The translations under genes and the position numbers were made by a program. Below, piece after piece: positions 37,699-48,804 of a stretch of DNA of 64,000 nucleotides (its first letter is position 1; each line of letters opens with the position of its first letter). A model generated the notes under the pieces. It ran no database searches, had not been told where the DNA came from, and worked only from the letters and a program-made list of their open reading frames with translations. This stretch comes from Sclerotinia nivalis (Eukaryota; Ascomycota; Leotiomycetes; Helotiales; Sclerotiniaceae), in assembly GCA_029531795.1 (NCBI GenBank), contig JAPEIS010000004.1:2108001-2172000 (forward strand), written 5' to 3'.

Positions 37699-38683
37699 TG
37701 TCCTTTTGCTTAGTACGTTCCAATGGCGACTGTATCTGATTAAAACAGTATTCATTTTATGTAATCTTCTATAGCAGTTTCTAATCATGACTTTGATTTA
37801 ATTGCAAATGAGTGAAGAAGGAGTGTATCAAATAAAGCTTCGTTGACATGCACTTGTGACTGAGACACTTGTTTGTGGTGCTGCCAAGAATGTTACTGTC
37901 GGTAGGAACGTATATTGGGAAATGAAGCTTCAATAATATATATCATTAGTATTGGTGTTGTTTTGCCTAAAGAACTAGGAAATCACCGAAGTATATAATA
38001 AAATCACCGAAGTATAATTCGGTTCCTTGTGTGTGTGTGTGATATTTTTCGTCCGAGGCTCTGTGCGAAGCACAGGTCTCAAATTCCCAATTAAGACAAA
38101 GGACGCCAGGGGAGAAAGGCCCCTAAGTTTCTAACTAGCTAATCTAAGTTTACTAGTATTATATATGCTAAATGCTTCAGCAGGGTTTACATGATTGCCG
38201 TTGCGTATTGAGTTAATCCCTTGGGTAGATATTTCAGCTGTCCTCCACAATACAGTTAGAGAATTCGGTTCCTTGATGCCGAGGCACTAGCGTCAACGCT
38301 AGTGAATTATCACGTGATCATCATCCCAAAAGTTACAATGTAGATTTTGGATGGCCCAAAAGAGGGGTAGTTGACTTATATCCCAAATCATTCATGACAA
38401 TGTCCCAATATTCTTATATCATGAAGTATACACAAACCCATCATTATTCCTAGTGGAGGTGGCTTTTGAAGTATGGTAACACTACACTGACCTGCAAGTT
38501 GATTAGTCCCACCAAGTAACATGATCATGGTCGTACTATTACTGTTCAATTTGTCGGCCCGCATACTGGACTGATCAGAATGCATTTATTATGTGGTGCT
38601 CATAGTAATGGTCTCGGTTTTCTTTTTATTCTTCTTTTTCCTTTTCTCTGAATATTATTTATCCTCTATACCAACTTGTAATC
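37699..38683. other. Intergenic with repeat cluster
   Basis: Between the phosphotransferase (minus) and the hydrolase (plus), this contains both promoters. It also holds a duplicated ATCACCGAAGTATA word near 37980-38015 and a segment bounded by 14 bp direct repeats, described separately. No gene is seen. Confidence 0.5.
38016..38304. repeat. Segment with 14 bp direct repeats and a palindrome
   Basis: AATTCGGTTCCTTG occurs at 38016-38029 and again at 38262-38275, enclosing 232 bp. Just right of the second copy is the perfect palindrome CACTAGCGT-CA-ACGCTAGTG (38285-38304). The left side also has a (TG)n run. This may be a solo LTR or non-autonomous element remnant; I could not place its ends. 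Confidence 0.45.
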
Positions 38684-39998
38684 ATGTTTGAGCTCTACTT
38701 CGTTGTCATCGCGGCTATCTTGAGCTTCACCGAAGCTAAGGTTTGCACCAATATTACTATTCCAATCTCCATCAATGCTCGAAATGGCAATTTCAATATT
38801 CCACCTCTTTCCGATGCCATCTCCGTTACAAAATTCGCTCAGGATTTCTTAAGAAATGGGCAAAATTATAGTGCATCTACATTATCTGGTTTCACCACCG
38901 TGACTGGCCAATACAACATTGCTGCAACTGTTTGCGTACCAAGCAAGTCAAGTAATAACTCCGGTACGTGGCAATTCCTTACTCATGGAGTTGGCTACGA
39001 TAGAACGTAAGTACATGGAGTCCCTTTTAAATATAAGTACTGATGATGTATATAGGTATTGGGATTTGCCATTCAATAATCACAACTACTCATATGTAGA
39101 TGTTGCTGTTGATCAGTATGGCTACAGCACTTTAGCCATTGATCGCCTGGGCATAGGGGAATCCTCAAAAGCGGACCCAACTTCGATCATACAGGTTCCT
39201 GCCGAACTTTCCGCCATTGTAGAAGTAACAAAACTACTACGTGCAGGCACTTTATCAGGTGTCACCATCTCCAAACCTAACAAGCTCGTCCACGTCGGTC
39301 ATTCTTTCGGCTCAACCCTGTCATATGAACTCGTTTCAGCACATCCAGAGATCACAGATGGACTTATACTCCAAGGATTTTCCATCGATAGCTCAGGCCT
39401 ACTTCAAACAATCGCAGGATTCAACATTCAATCCGCGTCCGTAAATCAACCTTATAAATTTGGTCCCCCATCTTTTGAATCCCTATTCGATGAAGCATCA
39501 TCTCAATTCCAAAGCGCACTCGCCAAAATAGGATCTTTCTACACCTCGGGCTCCAACCACGATACGGGTAATATCTACGCGCAAAACCTCCCCGACGGCT
39601 ATCTCACATGGGCCAACCTTGGCTCCAACCAATTCGCCTTCTTCGCACCACCATACTACAATCCCGCCATTGCAGAATACACAGAACACAACAAAGAACC
39701 CTTTACGACCGGGGAGATCCTAACAATGGCCGCTCAGCCATCTTCCGCGCCTAATTTCACCGGACCCGTATTGATTTTGACGGGAAATGAAGATCAGATT
39801 TTTTGTGGAGGGAATTGTTCTGAGACAGGTGCTAGCGCTGCGCTGAATATACCTGCGCAGGCTGCAGTTATCTTTCCGAAAGCGAGGACTTTTACGGCGT
39901 ATATTCAGCCTAGGTGTGGACATGCGGTTAATGTTCATTTTAATTCTTCGGGGGCGTATAGGGTTATGAATGGATTTTTGCGGGAGCAGGGGTTGTAG
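38684..39998 (+). CDS. Secreted alpha/beta-hydrolase
   Basis: Two exons (38684-39006, 39056-39998) encode 421 residues. The first 18 residues (MFELYFVVIAAILSFTEA) form a signal peptide, so the enzyme is secreted. The alpha/beta-hydrolase fold shows THGVGYDRTYWDLPF (oxyanion region), DVAVDQYGYSTLAIDRLGIG, the nucleophile elbow VGHSFGS and GPVLILTGNEDQ. The last carries the probable acid; CGHAVNVHFN is the catalytic histidine. Several NxS/T sites fit a glycoprotein. The reaction (ester, lactone or other) cannot be told. Relatives of this kind are common in ascomycetes. The intron is 49 bp with donor GTAAGT. No lesion is seen, although the gene lies between broken genes. Confidence 0.85.
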
Positions 39999-41085
39999 GT
40001 TGGTGAAGGATGGGAGTGAGGATGGGGATTGGAAGAGAAGGGAAAAGGGAGAATCGAGAGATAATTTTACTTTTATGGGGATATGGAAAAGTATTTTCAT
40101 TTTTGGGGCGGTGGAGGGAGCGGGAGAAATATTATTACTTGTTTATTTATCCATTACATACTTACTTTCTGTCATTTTAATAATTTGGAATAATACTTAC
40201 TTTATGATTTTCTTTCTTTGACTTTGTTGTTTGAACTCTCTCTACAACTTAACTCTATTAGAACATTCATATCTACATCTTAAAACAAGCAGGACCTTCC
40301 GCCCACTATCAATCATTCATCAATCCGTATATCCTTGACCATGAATTCGAAAGCGTTGTGACTTGGAGTAACGAATGGAAAGTAAGTCTTATATAAAGGG
40401 TCACCTTTTCAAAGTCACAGATTGGTAATCAAAACGCAGAAGAGAGACCTATCTCGTTTACAAAAAGGAAGAAAGAAAGAAAGAGAGAAAGAAAGAAAGA
40501 AAGAAAAGAAAGAAAGAAGAAAGTGTATATGAATCCGCTTCATAGATATCTGAGATAGTAAATCTCAATACAATCCATAAATGAACATTATAAAATCAAC
40601 AAGAAATGAGAGATTAATCGAAGTTTAAAATGTAGGTCACGATGATGTAGATACAAATTTACCGATAGTTAAATTACACAATATATCGTATGAACCATGT
40701 AATCGTACAGTAACGAGAATCATTTTGTTTTATTTTCTAGAATTTTAGAAAGATAATCGGAAGGGTGCAAAAGATGGCGAGGTGAGAGAGATTTTTGAGA
40801 CTCTGGTTTTGCGGATGGAGATGGAGAGAGTTAGCGAAGGTTAAGTGTATTTTATGAGGCTATTGAGCTTTGAGTATTGATGTGAAAGATGATAGTCGTG
40901 AATTATGAACGGCCATATTTTCCATCATTCTATGTATAAATCTACGCTTCAACTACTCTAGAACCCATCCATGCATCTTACCAGCCGATCATTGTCTCCA
41001 TTTCACAGGCAACAAGAAGTTTGTTCACCATTCGCCGTATCCATATACCATGACCGATCATCACCACATCCCCTCATTTCAAACC
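39999..41085. other. Intergenic between convergent genes
   Basis: The hydrolase (plus) and the MFS transporter (minus) converge here. A GAAA microsatellite lies at 40467-40522. No gene is seen. Confidence 0.5.
40467..40522. repeat. GAAA microsatellite
   Basis: About 13 tandem GAAA-type units with a few interruptions. Simple repeat in intergenic DNA. Confidence 0.9.
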
Positions 41086-42830
41086 TTAAACCTTATACCT
41101 AAATCCCCTCTGACCAGCCGCCACCGTACCCTCATTAACCGCTCCATCCACCATTTCTCCCCTATCCAACTTCTTATTCAACCTTACCAACATCGTCCTT
41201 AACGTAAGCGCCGCACACATGGCCATAAAAACCATCCCACAATTCACACTCATTGCCACTATGTATCTCGGGCCCGCACTACTCGGATACATGTAACTAG
41301 CATAAATACTCGAGGAGTTAGAAACCGCATTGATGAATGCGAGCGCGACAGCTCTCTTAGCAGGAGGTCTAGGTAGTGTATTTGAGATCCAAGCAAGTGC
41401 GACGACGAAAGCGGTGTAGCAGCCGGGAACCATTAGCATCATAGCGACGTAGCGAGGAGCGGTGCTTGTAGTTGCCGCAGCAAGTATGAAGGATAGGAAG
41501 GCGATGGAGAGGGGGATGGCGATGTGGAAAAATCGTTCGCCTGTTTTGTCGGCGTGCCAGGCGTTGGCCATGGAGGTTATGAGGGCTAGGACGTAGGGGG
41601 GTGCGGTTAGGAGGAGTGATTCAATTCTGTTGTAGTTTAGGGTTGCTACGACGGTTCTGAGAAGTATTAGTGGTTTCCTTGGATAGATGGATGATTGGGA
41701 GATCTTACGGGAAGAAATTGGTAACCGAAGCAGCTGCAACGATACCAAATAGGATAAGCATGAGAATGTAGGTTTTGATGTCGGCAAAGGCGAGTTTCAA
41801 GCCATGCATGAAGGTTTGCTGATGGCTATCAACCCAATCGTCCATACCCACATCCTCTTCCAAACGCCAAACAGCCAGTTCACGCTCCTGCTCCGTCAAC
41901 CAAGCCGTGGTGCGCGGAAAATTGGGGATGATAAAGTAACCAGCAGCGGCAATCACAACCGTGAGGGAACCCTCGATAATAAAAAGCCATCTCCAGGCAA
42001 GAAGTCCCTTCACTCCATCCATTCTGTCCGTAATACCCGCAGCCATGAGACCGGAAAATGCTCCGCTGATCAAGGATCCGGAAAAAAGCAAGGCTGTGCG
42101 CAAACCCAACTCCTTGCGGGTATACCAACATGAGAGGTAGTAGAGACATCCGGGCTGAGCAGCATTAGGATCCTCTGGCATTTATTAAAATATCACATAA
42201 AAACAAAACTTACAAAATATGCAGCCTCGACGAAACCGAGGAAGAATCTACACAGAAGAAGACCGATGAAATTGTGGGTTCCAGCTGTTGCAGCTGATAT
42301 TACTCCCCAGATGATCATTGCTGTTGGGAGATAGGTGGCGGGTGTGCCGAGTTTATTCAAGAATAAATTCGAGGGGATTTGCATTAGGAGGTAGCCGACG
42401 AATAAGATACTGACGCACGTCTACATTTATTAGCTTTCAGCATTCATAAAACTATGATAGGTACCTAGCTACATACCTGGTATTGGTCTCCCACTAGTTT
42501 CAAATCTTCCTCCATTCCTGCTAATCGCGCTGCTGCGATGTTGTTCTATCATGAATTTTTAGTCGTTGAATATGTAAAATCAGAGGAAAGACATACCCTG
42601 TCCAAATAGTTCATTATATACATTATGATTATCATTGGCAACAGTCTTATGTCAATTTTTCTCTTCAGTTTAGATTCGATACTGAGACGTTCTTCAGGAG
42701 ACAGAGCCGCGATCCATTCTGGTGGTTGAAGAACTCGAAGACCGGGATTGATATCGGAGGCTGAAGCTGTCGAACTATCCTTGTTGTCTTCTCTATGATC
42801 TAACTGTGTCTTACCGGCTAATGAGGCCAT
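41086..42830 (-). CDS. MFS transporter, allantoate/nicotinate (DAL5-type) family
   Basis: Five exons (42597-42830, 42477-42545, 42214-42420, 41709-42154, 41086-41656) give 508 residues with each phase matching. The N-terminal motif KLKRKIDIRLLPMIIIMYIMNYLDRNNIAAARLAG, seen across the first intron, is diagnostic of the anion:cation symporter group that includes the yeast allantoate and nicotinate permeases. About twelve helices follow, among them GYLLMQIPSNLFLNKLG, FFLGFVEAAYFPGCLYYLSCWY and MDGVKGLLAWRWLFIIEG. The protein imports a small organic anion, perhaps a vitamin or an amide; the substrate is not decidable. The gene is intact and may supply substrates or remove products for its neighbours. 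Confidence 0.9.
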
Positions 42831-43991
42831 GTTGATTACTCGAAAGCCCTGATTGTTGTGATCTTTATGGCTTGGGAGTATATTTTGATTTTGTGTCTGT
42901 GGTCACTAGGTATGTTGCACGTATGTTGCACCGAGGATGGAGCAAAGTATTTCTTGTACCACTTGCGATGAATGTTCGACGCCAAGACAGACTATGATAT
43001 CACAGACTGACATTCAGGATTGAAAGCTTGAGGAAATGAAGTGAAGATGATAGTGAAGATGATTTCTAACCATTAGAATTACTTTCGCTGGGAGGAAGCA
43101 GTGAATTATAAATGACGGGCAAAAGATAAAAATCTTGGATATCCAGTTATTATTTCTTCCTACTACAGTAGTATTGCTTACCTGTCAGTAGATATCATGA
43201 TGTGTCATCTGGGGAGAAGATTTTGCGGGGAGTATACAGTGACAGGGGTGCGGGCAAGAATGCGGGGGGATATTGATTTACTGGGGAAAGTATCCACGAA
43301 CTCCCTCAAATTAAAACACATGACCCTTTTTGAAGTACTTCTCTATTTTCTATTATCTCTAACCTCCTAGTAGGGTATACCCCACAGCCAAGTATTTGAA
43401 ACTGGAAAATGACGAGAATAAGGTTCCTATCAAATCCACATTTCTGGACAAATTCTTTGACAATTGAACCAACGTCTCACGAAACCATCATGGGTGGTGC
43501 ACGTGACCCTGATGAATCGTTCCTCTCCTGCCAAGTCAAAATTACACATTGGACTGACTACCGGTATCCTCATTCTTCGTTCTCTGGTAATACTTTTGTA
43601 GTGTTTAATTTGCGTGTTGCGGCCGTTTCGTCACTCCTAGTAAAACCTGCAACTTTCCCGAGGCAATGCAGACAAGTGGATACCATTATACAAGCGAAGC
43701 GAAGTTCCCCCGAAGTCGATGCTTCTCGGCAGTAGTGTCATTGGGACGAACATTATGCAACCCCCCTCCAAGCTTTGCCCTCATCCACATACAATCCGCT
43801 GGTCTTGTCATAGGCGACGGGAGTGTGTCGGAATGTTGAATGTCTAGCTTCATTGGTCAATGTCTCGAAAATTAAGAAAACAGAGTAGCTCCCGTGCTGA
43901 TCGTTCGCACTCCACGAAACTGTTACCCTCGGCACGTCTGCCCAACCAGACAGGAGAAATGAATGTGTGAATTGACGTGACGTTGAGAATA
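42831..43991. other. Intergenic
   Basis: Contains the MFS promoter (left) and the 3' flank of the thioesterase gene (right). Short frames on both strands are not supported as genes. Confidence 0.5.
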
Positions 43992-44561
43992 TTAAAGTTT
44001 TGATAGTGGTCTGAGGATCTTTTGGAGTCCTTCTTTGATTGTGTCGTTCATTCCTTGGGCTGCTGGCCTGCCAGTTTCTCTTTCAACAAATACGTGGATT
44101 ATTTCTCCTACTGACTTGACTGCTTCAGCTCCCCGCTCGAATAAAGCGATCTCGTAAGTAACACTGCTTTTCCCAAGCTTGTTGACACGTAAAGCTAGAT
44201 CAGCGACAGCTGGAAATGCAATTGAGCCAAAGAAATCACCGTGAGAGTGCACCACTAAGCCGTATTGGGATGAGGTGGGAGGATGTAAACCACAATGCTC
44301 GATGAGATAAGAGTTTACAATTGAATCGTACCTTTTCGAATCTCAGTCACATACTACATTATAGCAAATTCAGGTAAGCCTTACAGAAAGTTGTAGATGC
44401 TATTGTTCATGTGATCATACATATCATTGTCAGACCTTCAGATCTGTGTCAGCTCGTTGAAATTTGCCCTGGCATATGAAGATGTCATACCAGCGTGTTC
44501 TGTACTCTAACACGTAGCCATAATCCTCTCTCCTTCGTTTCTTAAGCTCTTCATGAGACAT
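43992..44561 (-). CDS. Thioesterase-fold (4HBT) protein
   Basis: Three exons (44491-44561, 44385-44435, 43992-44331) encode 153 residues. The start MSHEELKKRRREDYGY is the only ATG that keeps the hot-dog domain whole. The second exon is 51 nt and carries the family core SDNDMYDHMNNSIYNF (an acyl-CoA thioesterase motif, catalytic D/N with N-terminal helix). Later parts are YGLVVHSHGDFFGSIAFPAVADLALRVN and SVTYEIALFERG, ending QKILRPLSKL. The 4-hydroxybenzoyl-CoA thioesterase family hydrolyses acyl-CoA esters. Which acyl group is used cannot be told. The gene is intact. The intron after the first exon is 55 bp, that after the second 53 bp. Confidence 0.84.
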
Positions 44562-45131
44562 ATCGATTGGTCTTCGTGATATGTAAACAGATATCAAAGT
44601 GAATATAAACTGTGAGATAGATTTGGAGGAGAAGAGATTGAGAGAGAAAGTAGTTTATCAAAGGTCATAGGTTGTGAGACGCGAGATTGGTAGGAAGATC
44701 TGTTTTTTTGCCGAGGTATATTTGGAGTTTTCAGTAACCTAGGGCCGAAGCCGAATTTTAATGATTTTAAAAGAAATGATGTCAACAAGTAGATTGCGTA
44801 GTAAACGAGTCTCAAAGCAAGCTCATACCGATATTGTGCTGAACGCGGTGTTCTCAAACATTTGCGGGTTCTCGGAAGCCCCTGATACCTGGAGTAGGTA
44901 TTCACCAACCATAACTGTACACCGCCTTCGGCAGAAAATGTGTTCTGCCAAAGGCGGTGTAAAAAGAATCCAACTTCACCCAATTTGTGTGACTCTCAAT
45001 CATAGACGACTTGTACTTTACATCGCAATTTCTAAGATTGTTATTTTGCACTATCTACCACATTTAATTTGAAATCAGAATCAGTGGCTCCTTCGCCTCG
45101 CATTATTGCGCTTTTGGCCCGCAGGGCTGGA
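44562..45131. other. Divergent promoter region with hairpin
   Basis: It separates the thioesterase gene (minus) from the pseudouridine synthase gene (plus). A near-perfect inverted repeat at 44918-44961 is listed separately. No coding sequence is supported. Confidence 0.5.
44918..44961. repeat. Near-perfect 19 bp hairpin
   Basis: The arms ACACCGCCTTCGGCAGAA (44919-44936) and TTCTGCCAAAGGCGGTGT (44943-44960) are reverse complements with one mismatch, and an outer T/A pair extends the stem. The loop is six bases. GC content is much higher than the surroundings. It may be a short foldback element, a transcription-linked structure, or part of a repeat family. Confidence 0.75.
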
Positions 45132-46569
45132 ATGCTGAATTCTACCATGGCACTTGTCGAAACTTCCGCAGGATATGCGCCCGTGGAAGAGAAAAAACCA
45201 TTTGAAGAACCCCCCGCAGTTGTGATTACTCCTTCTGATCCATGGCCGCGACCATATTATCTAGACAATGGGTTGCGCAGAGTCGCGCCGTACCATTTCA
45301 CCTACAATACGTACTGCAAACAAAGATGGAGGGGAAGAGAAATATTAGATATATTTTCAAGTGAATTCCGAGATAGGCCATTGGAATATTACGTACGTTA
45401 AGGACATTCGAAGCAAAATTGAGCCCTGCTGACAGGCTTAGAAAGATGCCATGGAACGTGGGGCCATTGCTGTAAATGGCAAACCCGTCGAATCAACCTC
45501 GCAGATTATAAAGAATGGAGACGTCATATCACATACCCTGCATCGACATGAACCTCCTGTTACAGCTCTTCCAATATCAGTTGTACATGAAGATGAAGAT
45601 ATCATCGTCATAAACAAACCTTCCGGCGTTCCGGTTCACCCTGCTGGTCGGTACAATTATAATTCTGTAGTTGAAATCATGCGAGCTGAGCGCGGTCATG
45701 GCTGGAATCCCTTACCGTGTAATAGGTTGGATAGGTTAACTAGTGGCATTATGTTCATTGGAAAGCATGCCAAGGCTGCAGAAGCACTAAGTTTACAAAT
45801 ATCAGGGCGCACTGTCAGAAAAGAATATATAGCACGAGTAAAAGGAAAGTTCCCGGACGGAGAAGTGGTTTGTGACATGCCAATTCTGCAGATATCGCCG
45901 AAATTGGGACTGAATCGTGTTCGGGCAAATGGTAAAGCCGCTCGCACAGTCTTCAAGCGCCTAGCATATTATCCGCCGGAAAACCTCCTAGAACAAGTTG
46001 AGGACAGCTCCGAGCCGATGGAGCCAGACAAGTCGAAACCATCGATGCACAAGGAGGGCTACTCGATCGTTAGATGCCTTCCAGTTACAGGACGTACACA
46101 TCAACTCAGGGTTCATTTACAATTTCTGGGTCATCCTATTGGCAATGATCCTATATATTGCAACCAACGCGTATGGGGGACGAGACTTGGAGAAAACGAT
46201 TCTGATGCAACTCAAGATACGGATGAAGATATTATAACTCGTCTTTCGAGGATGGGCAAGTCAGAAGTTGCTGATGCTGTAGCCTACCATGACGAGATGG
46301 TAGACGAATACAACAAGAAAAAAGCCGAGAAGATGTCCGGAGAGCTATGCGACGTATGTCAGACCCCTTTATATACCGATCCGGGTGAGCAGGAGCTGTC
46401 TCTGTGGCTCCACAGCCTTCGCTATGAAGATGCTGGGGGATCTTGGAGTTATGTGAGCCCTCTCCCAGCATGGGCCTTACCTCCTGTCGGTATGGATGGA
46501 CCAACAGAAGTTGGAGGTATGGAAGAACTGGTCAAGGCGGTCAAGGAAGACAACCCTGAAATTGCATGA
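45132..46569 (+). CDS. tRNA pseudouridine synthase, RluA/Pus9 family
   Basis: Two exons (45132-45392 and 45442-46569) give 462 residues. The first ATG in frame (45132, MLNSTMALVE) is taken as the start; a second ATG at 45147 is possible. The N-terminal part has YYLDNGLRRVAPYHFTYNTYCKQRW and an S4-like segment (MERGAIAVNGKPVES). The catalytic core shows VVHEDEDIIVINKPSGVPVHPAGRYNYNSV, then the aspartate-containing LPCNRLDRLTSGIMFIG and GRTHQLRVHLQFLGHPIGND, the RluA-type signature. Family members modify U32 of tRNA. Yeast Rib2 has an additional deaminase domain, which is absent here, so Pus9 is the closer match; a mitochondrial isoform (Pus8-like) is possible. The gene is intact. Confidence 0.88.
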
Positions 46570-48804
46570 GCCCCGTAGTGTCCTCTGTTTGATACATTCT
46601 CCTGAATGTACTTGACAGCCAAAAGTATAATACATACTTCATCAGGACTAACGACCTCCTCAGTTCATTGAATTCAATCGCCTTCGTTACAGCATTTTGA
46701 TAGCGGGTATTAGCGAGGGCGATATAGTCAATATTCCTGTTAGAGCCCGCTCGGCATCCGACTCAGAGACAACAAATTTACCAGGCAAAACATAGGATTT
46801 ATGGGTTTGATTTGATGGTCTATCGACAATCCAGTATATACCTATCTATGCTTGAAAATGGGAATTGATAAATGGTTCACGAAATTTGATCCACTTATCC
46901 TATCAAAAATCCAAACCTAATCCTTAAAACAACTTTTTGAATTGACTTGAATTGGATTTGAGTTAGAATTTGAGCTTGTGATTTAGAAAGTGGATCGAAT
47001 ATGTGATGATGATTGATACTCATAGTTCGAATGGAAATTGATGTTTGCCTTCGAAATCCAAATCCATTTTATTGGAAATTAGATAACAAATCAATCCATC
47101 CTAGAGGAGGTTCACAGAATCCCGAAGGAACCTCTAGATCTAGATTTGATAATATCATATCAGGGCAGTGATTCCAAAGGTGGTGCATATCTTGGAATCA
47201 TTGTCTAAATCAAATCCGGACGCTAAACAGGCATCTTATTCATCCAGGAACCTCCTCGTAGTTACTGAAGTAGACTGATGATCAGATCATCCCCATGTTC
47301 ACGTGTGAACACGCATGGATCAAGGAATGCCGATCATGATTTCAGTACTAATCCCTTCTGTAAATTCCTGTTACAGGAAACAAGGACCTCTTACTCTCTG
47401 GAGAAACCTCGGGAATATAAAAATTACGGTATATTCCTTCATACCATCTTAATGCATATGCTTAGCTATTAGTGGTCCGGATCTTCATTCATGGCTGGTG
47501 GCATGAGTGCATTGACTTGAAAAACCTCAAGTCATTGATTGAGTTGAAGCTAGAAGAATTCCCTCATCACCAATTAGCAATGTTCTGTTTGCTAACCGTG
47601 CCTAGGTACATAAATGTAGATAAGCACCGTCCCGGTACCGGTACATTGGTACTTCGTACAGATATTGACGTCGATGACCTTACCCTGTTAACTTTATTCA
47701 GAACTTTATCAATAGATGATTATGAAAGAGTTGGTATTATTGATATGAGCGTAGCATTAAAGAAATATATGAGACATATATATCTTGCTGTGTATTGTAA
47801 GTTCTTTGCTCTTTAATATGTTGATTTGACTGCAACTGCTAAACGATTTGCTGGATGATTAGGTAATAACTCTACTACTGGCGCGCCGGCGCAACTGGGT
47901 GGTTCCAATACAAAAGGGATGGCATGGGCCTTTTGGCGAACCTGGAAACTTTCTTTAGTCCTGTTGCTCCATTGAATCTTTGACACAATAATCTGGACCA
48001 AATTTATAATAGTTTAAGATTTTCTTCTCATCCATACAAAATCTTGGTGTTTCATATTTAAAATATGCATTTTTTACTCATAATCTACAAATCAATCTCA
48101 ATTCACATGTCTTTTATTTTGTAATCTTGTAGCTTCCTAAATGAACTCGATACCTCAAAGTCATACCTCGATTTCTCAAATATATCTTAGCTTCAATCGT
48201 ATTAATCATTCTTCACCAGCTCGCATTTTCTTTTGACACGGCGCAACAGCTACTTATACCACTATTCAAAGTAGTTTAGAGCCAAATTCCTGCATCCCGG
48301 CGTTTCTGCCTAGCAACTACATACCACCCAAACTTTCTTCAATCTTTCACCTCATTCATCTACCAATCTCACATACTATACATCAAACTATTTTGCTTAA
48401 GATTGGTACGGCCTCCGCGTCCGCAAGTTCGCCCCCCCATTCCTCCTTAAGTATTACGTTCTGCTGTGCCGAACAGTACCGAGCAATTTTACAAACCTTG
48501 GACGACACTTCAGTATCGAGGATTTTCAAATCTCAGAATTTCGGCGGGCCATATTACCGACCTTCAACATACCGTGTAATACTCAAGTCTTCAGCGTCGA
48601 ACTGTTCTATTCCGTTCTTTATTATCCTCGAGGCTTTACATAGTGACTAGTCTTATCTCACAGTTAGCCTTCACGTTATTGGCGCCCGATTTGGATAGCA
48701 ACCGACTTGCCACAACTGATTCAGTACGTGGTCAAGAGAGAAGCCAGTGGAATATCTGTTTTATAGTATAGCCTCCTTTCGCAACCATCACGGCGCATCT
48801 CATT
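46570..48804. other. 2.2 kb without recognisable gene
   Basis: The 3' region of the synthase is at the left and the promoter of the bZIP gene at the right. A frame from about 47472 to 47816 (114 codons) has no relatives that I know. A palindromic GTTCACGTGTGAAC-like word is near 47299-47312. The middle could hold an eroded element. Confidence 0.5.

Noticed and set aside
40467..40522. CRISPR-like array
   Set aside because: Simple tetranucleotide repeats without spacers; this is a eukaryotic genome.
43409..43735. 108-codon plus-strand frame
   Set aside because: No recognisable domain, no conserved pattern, and intergenic composition.
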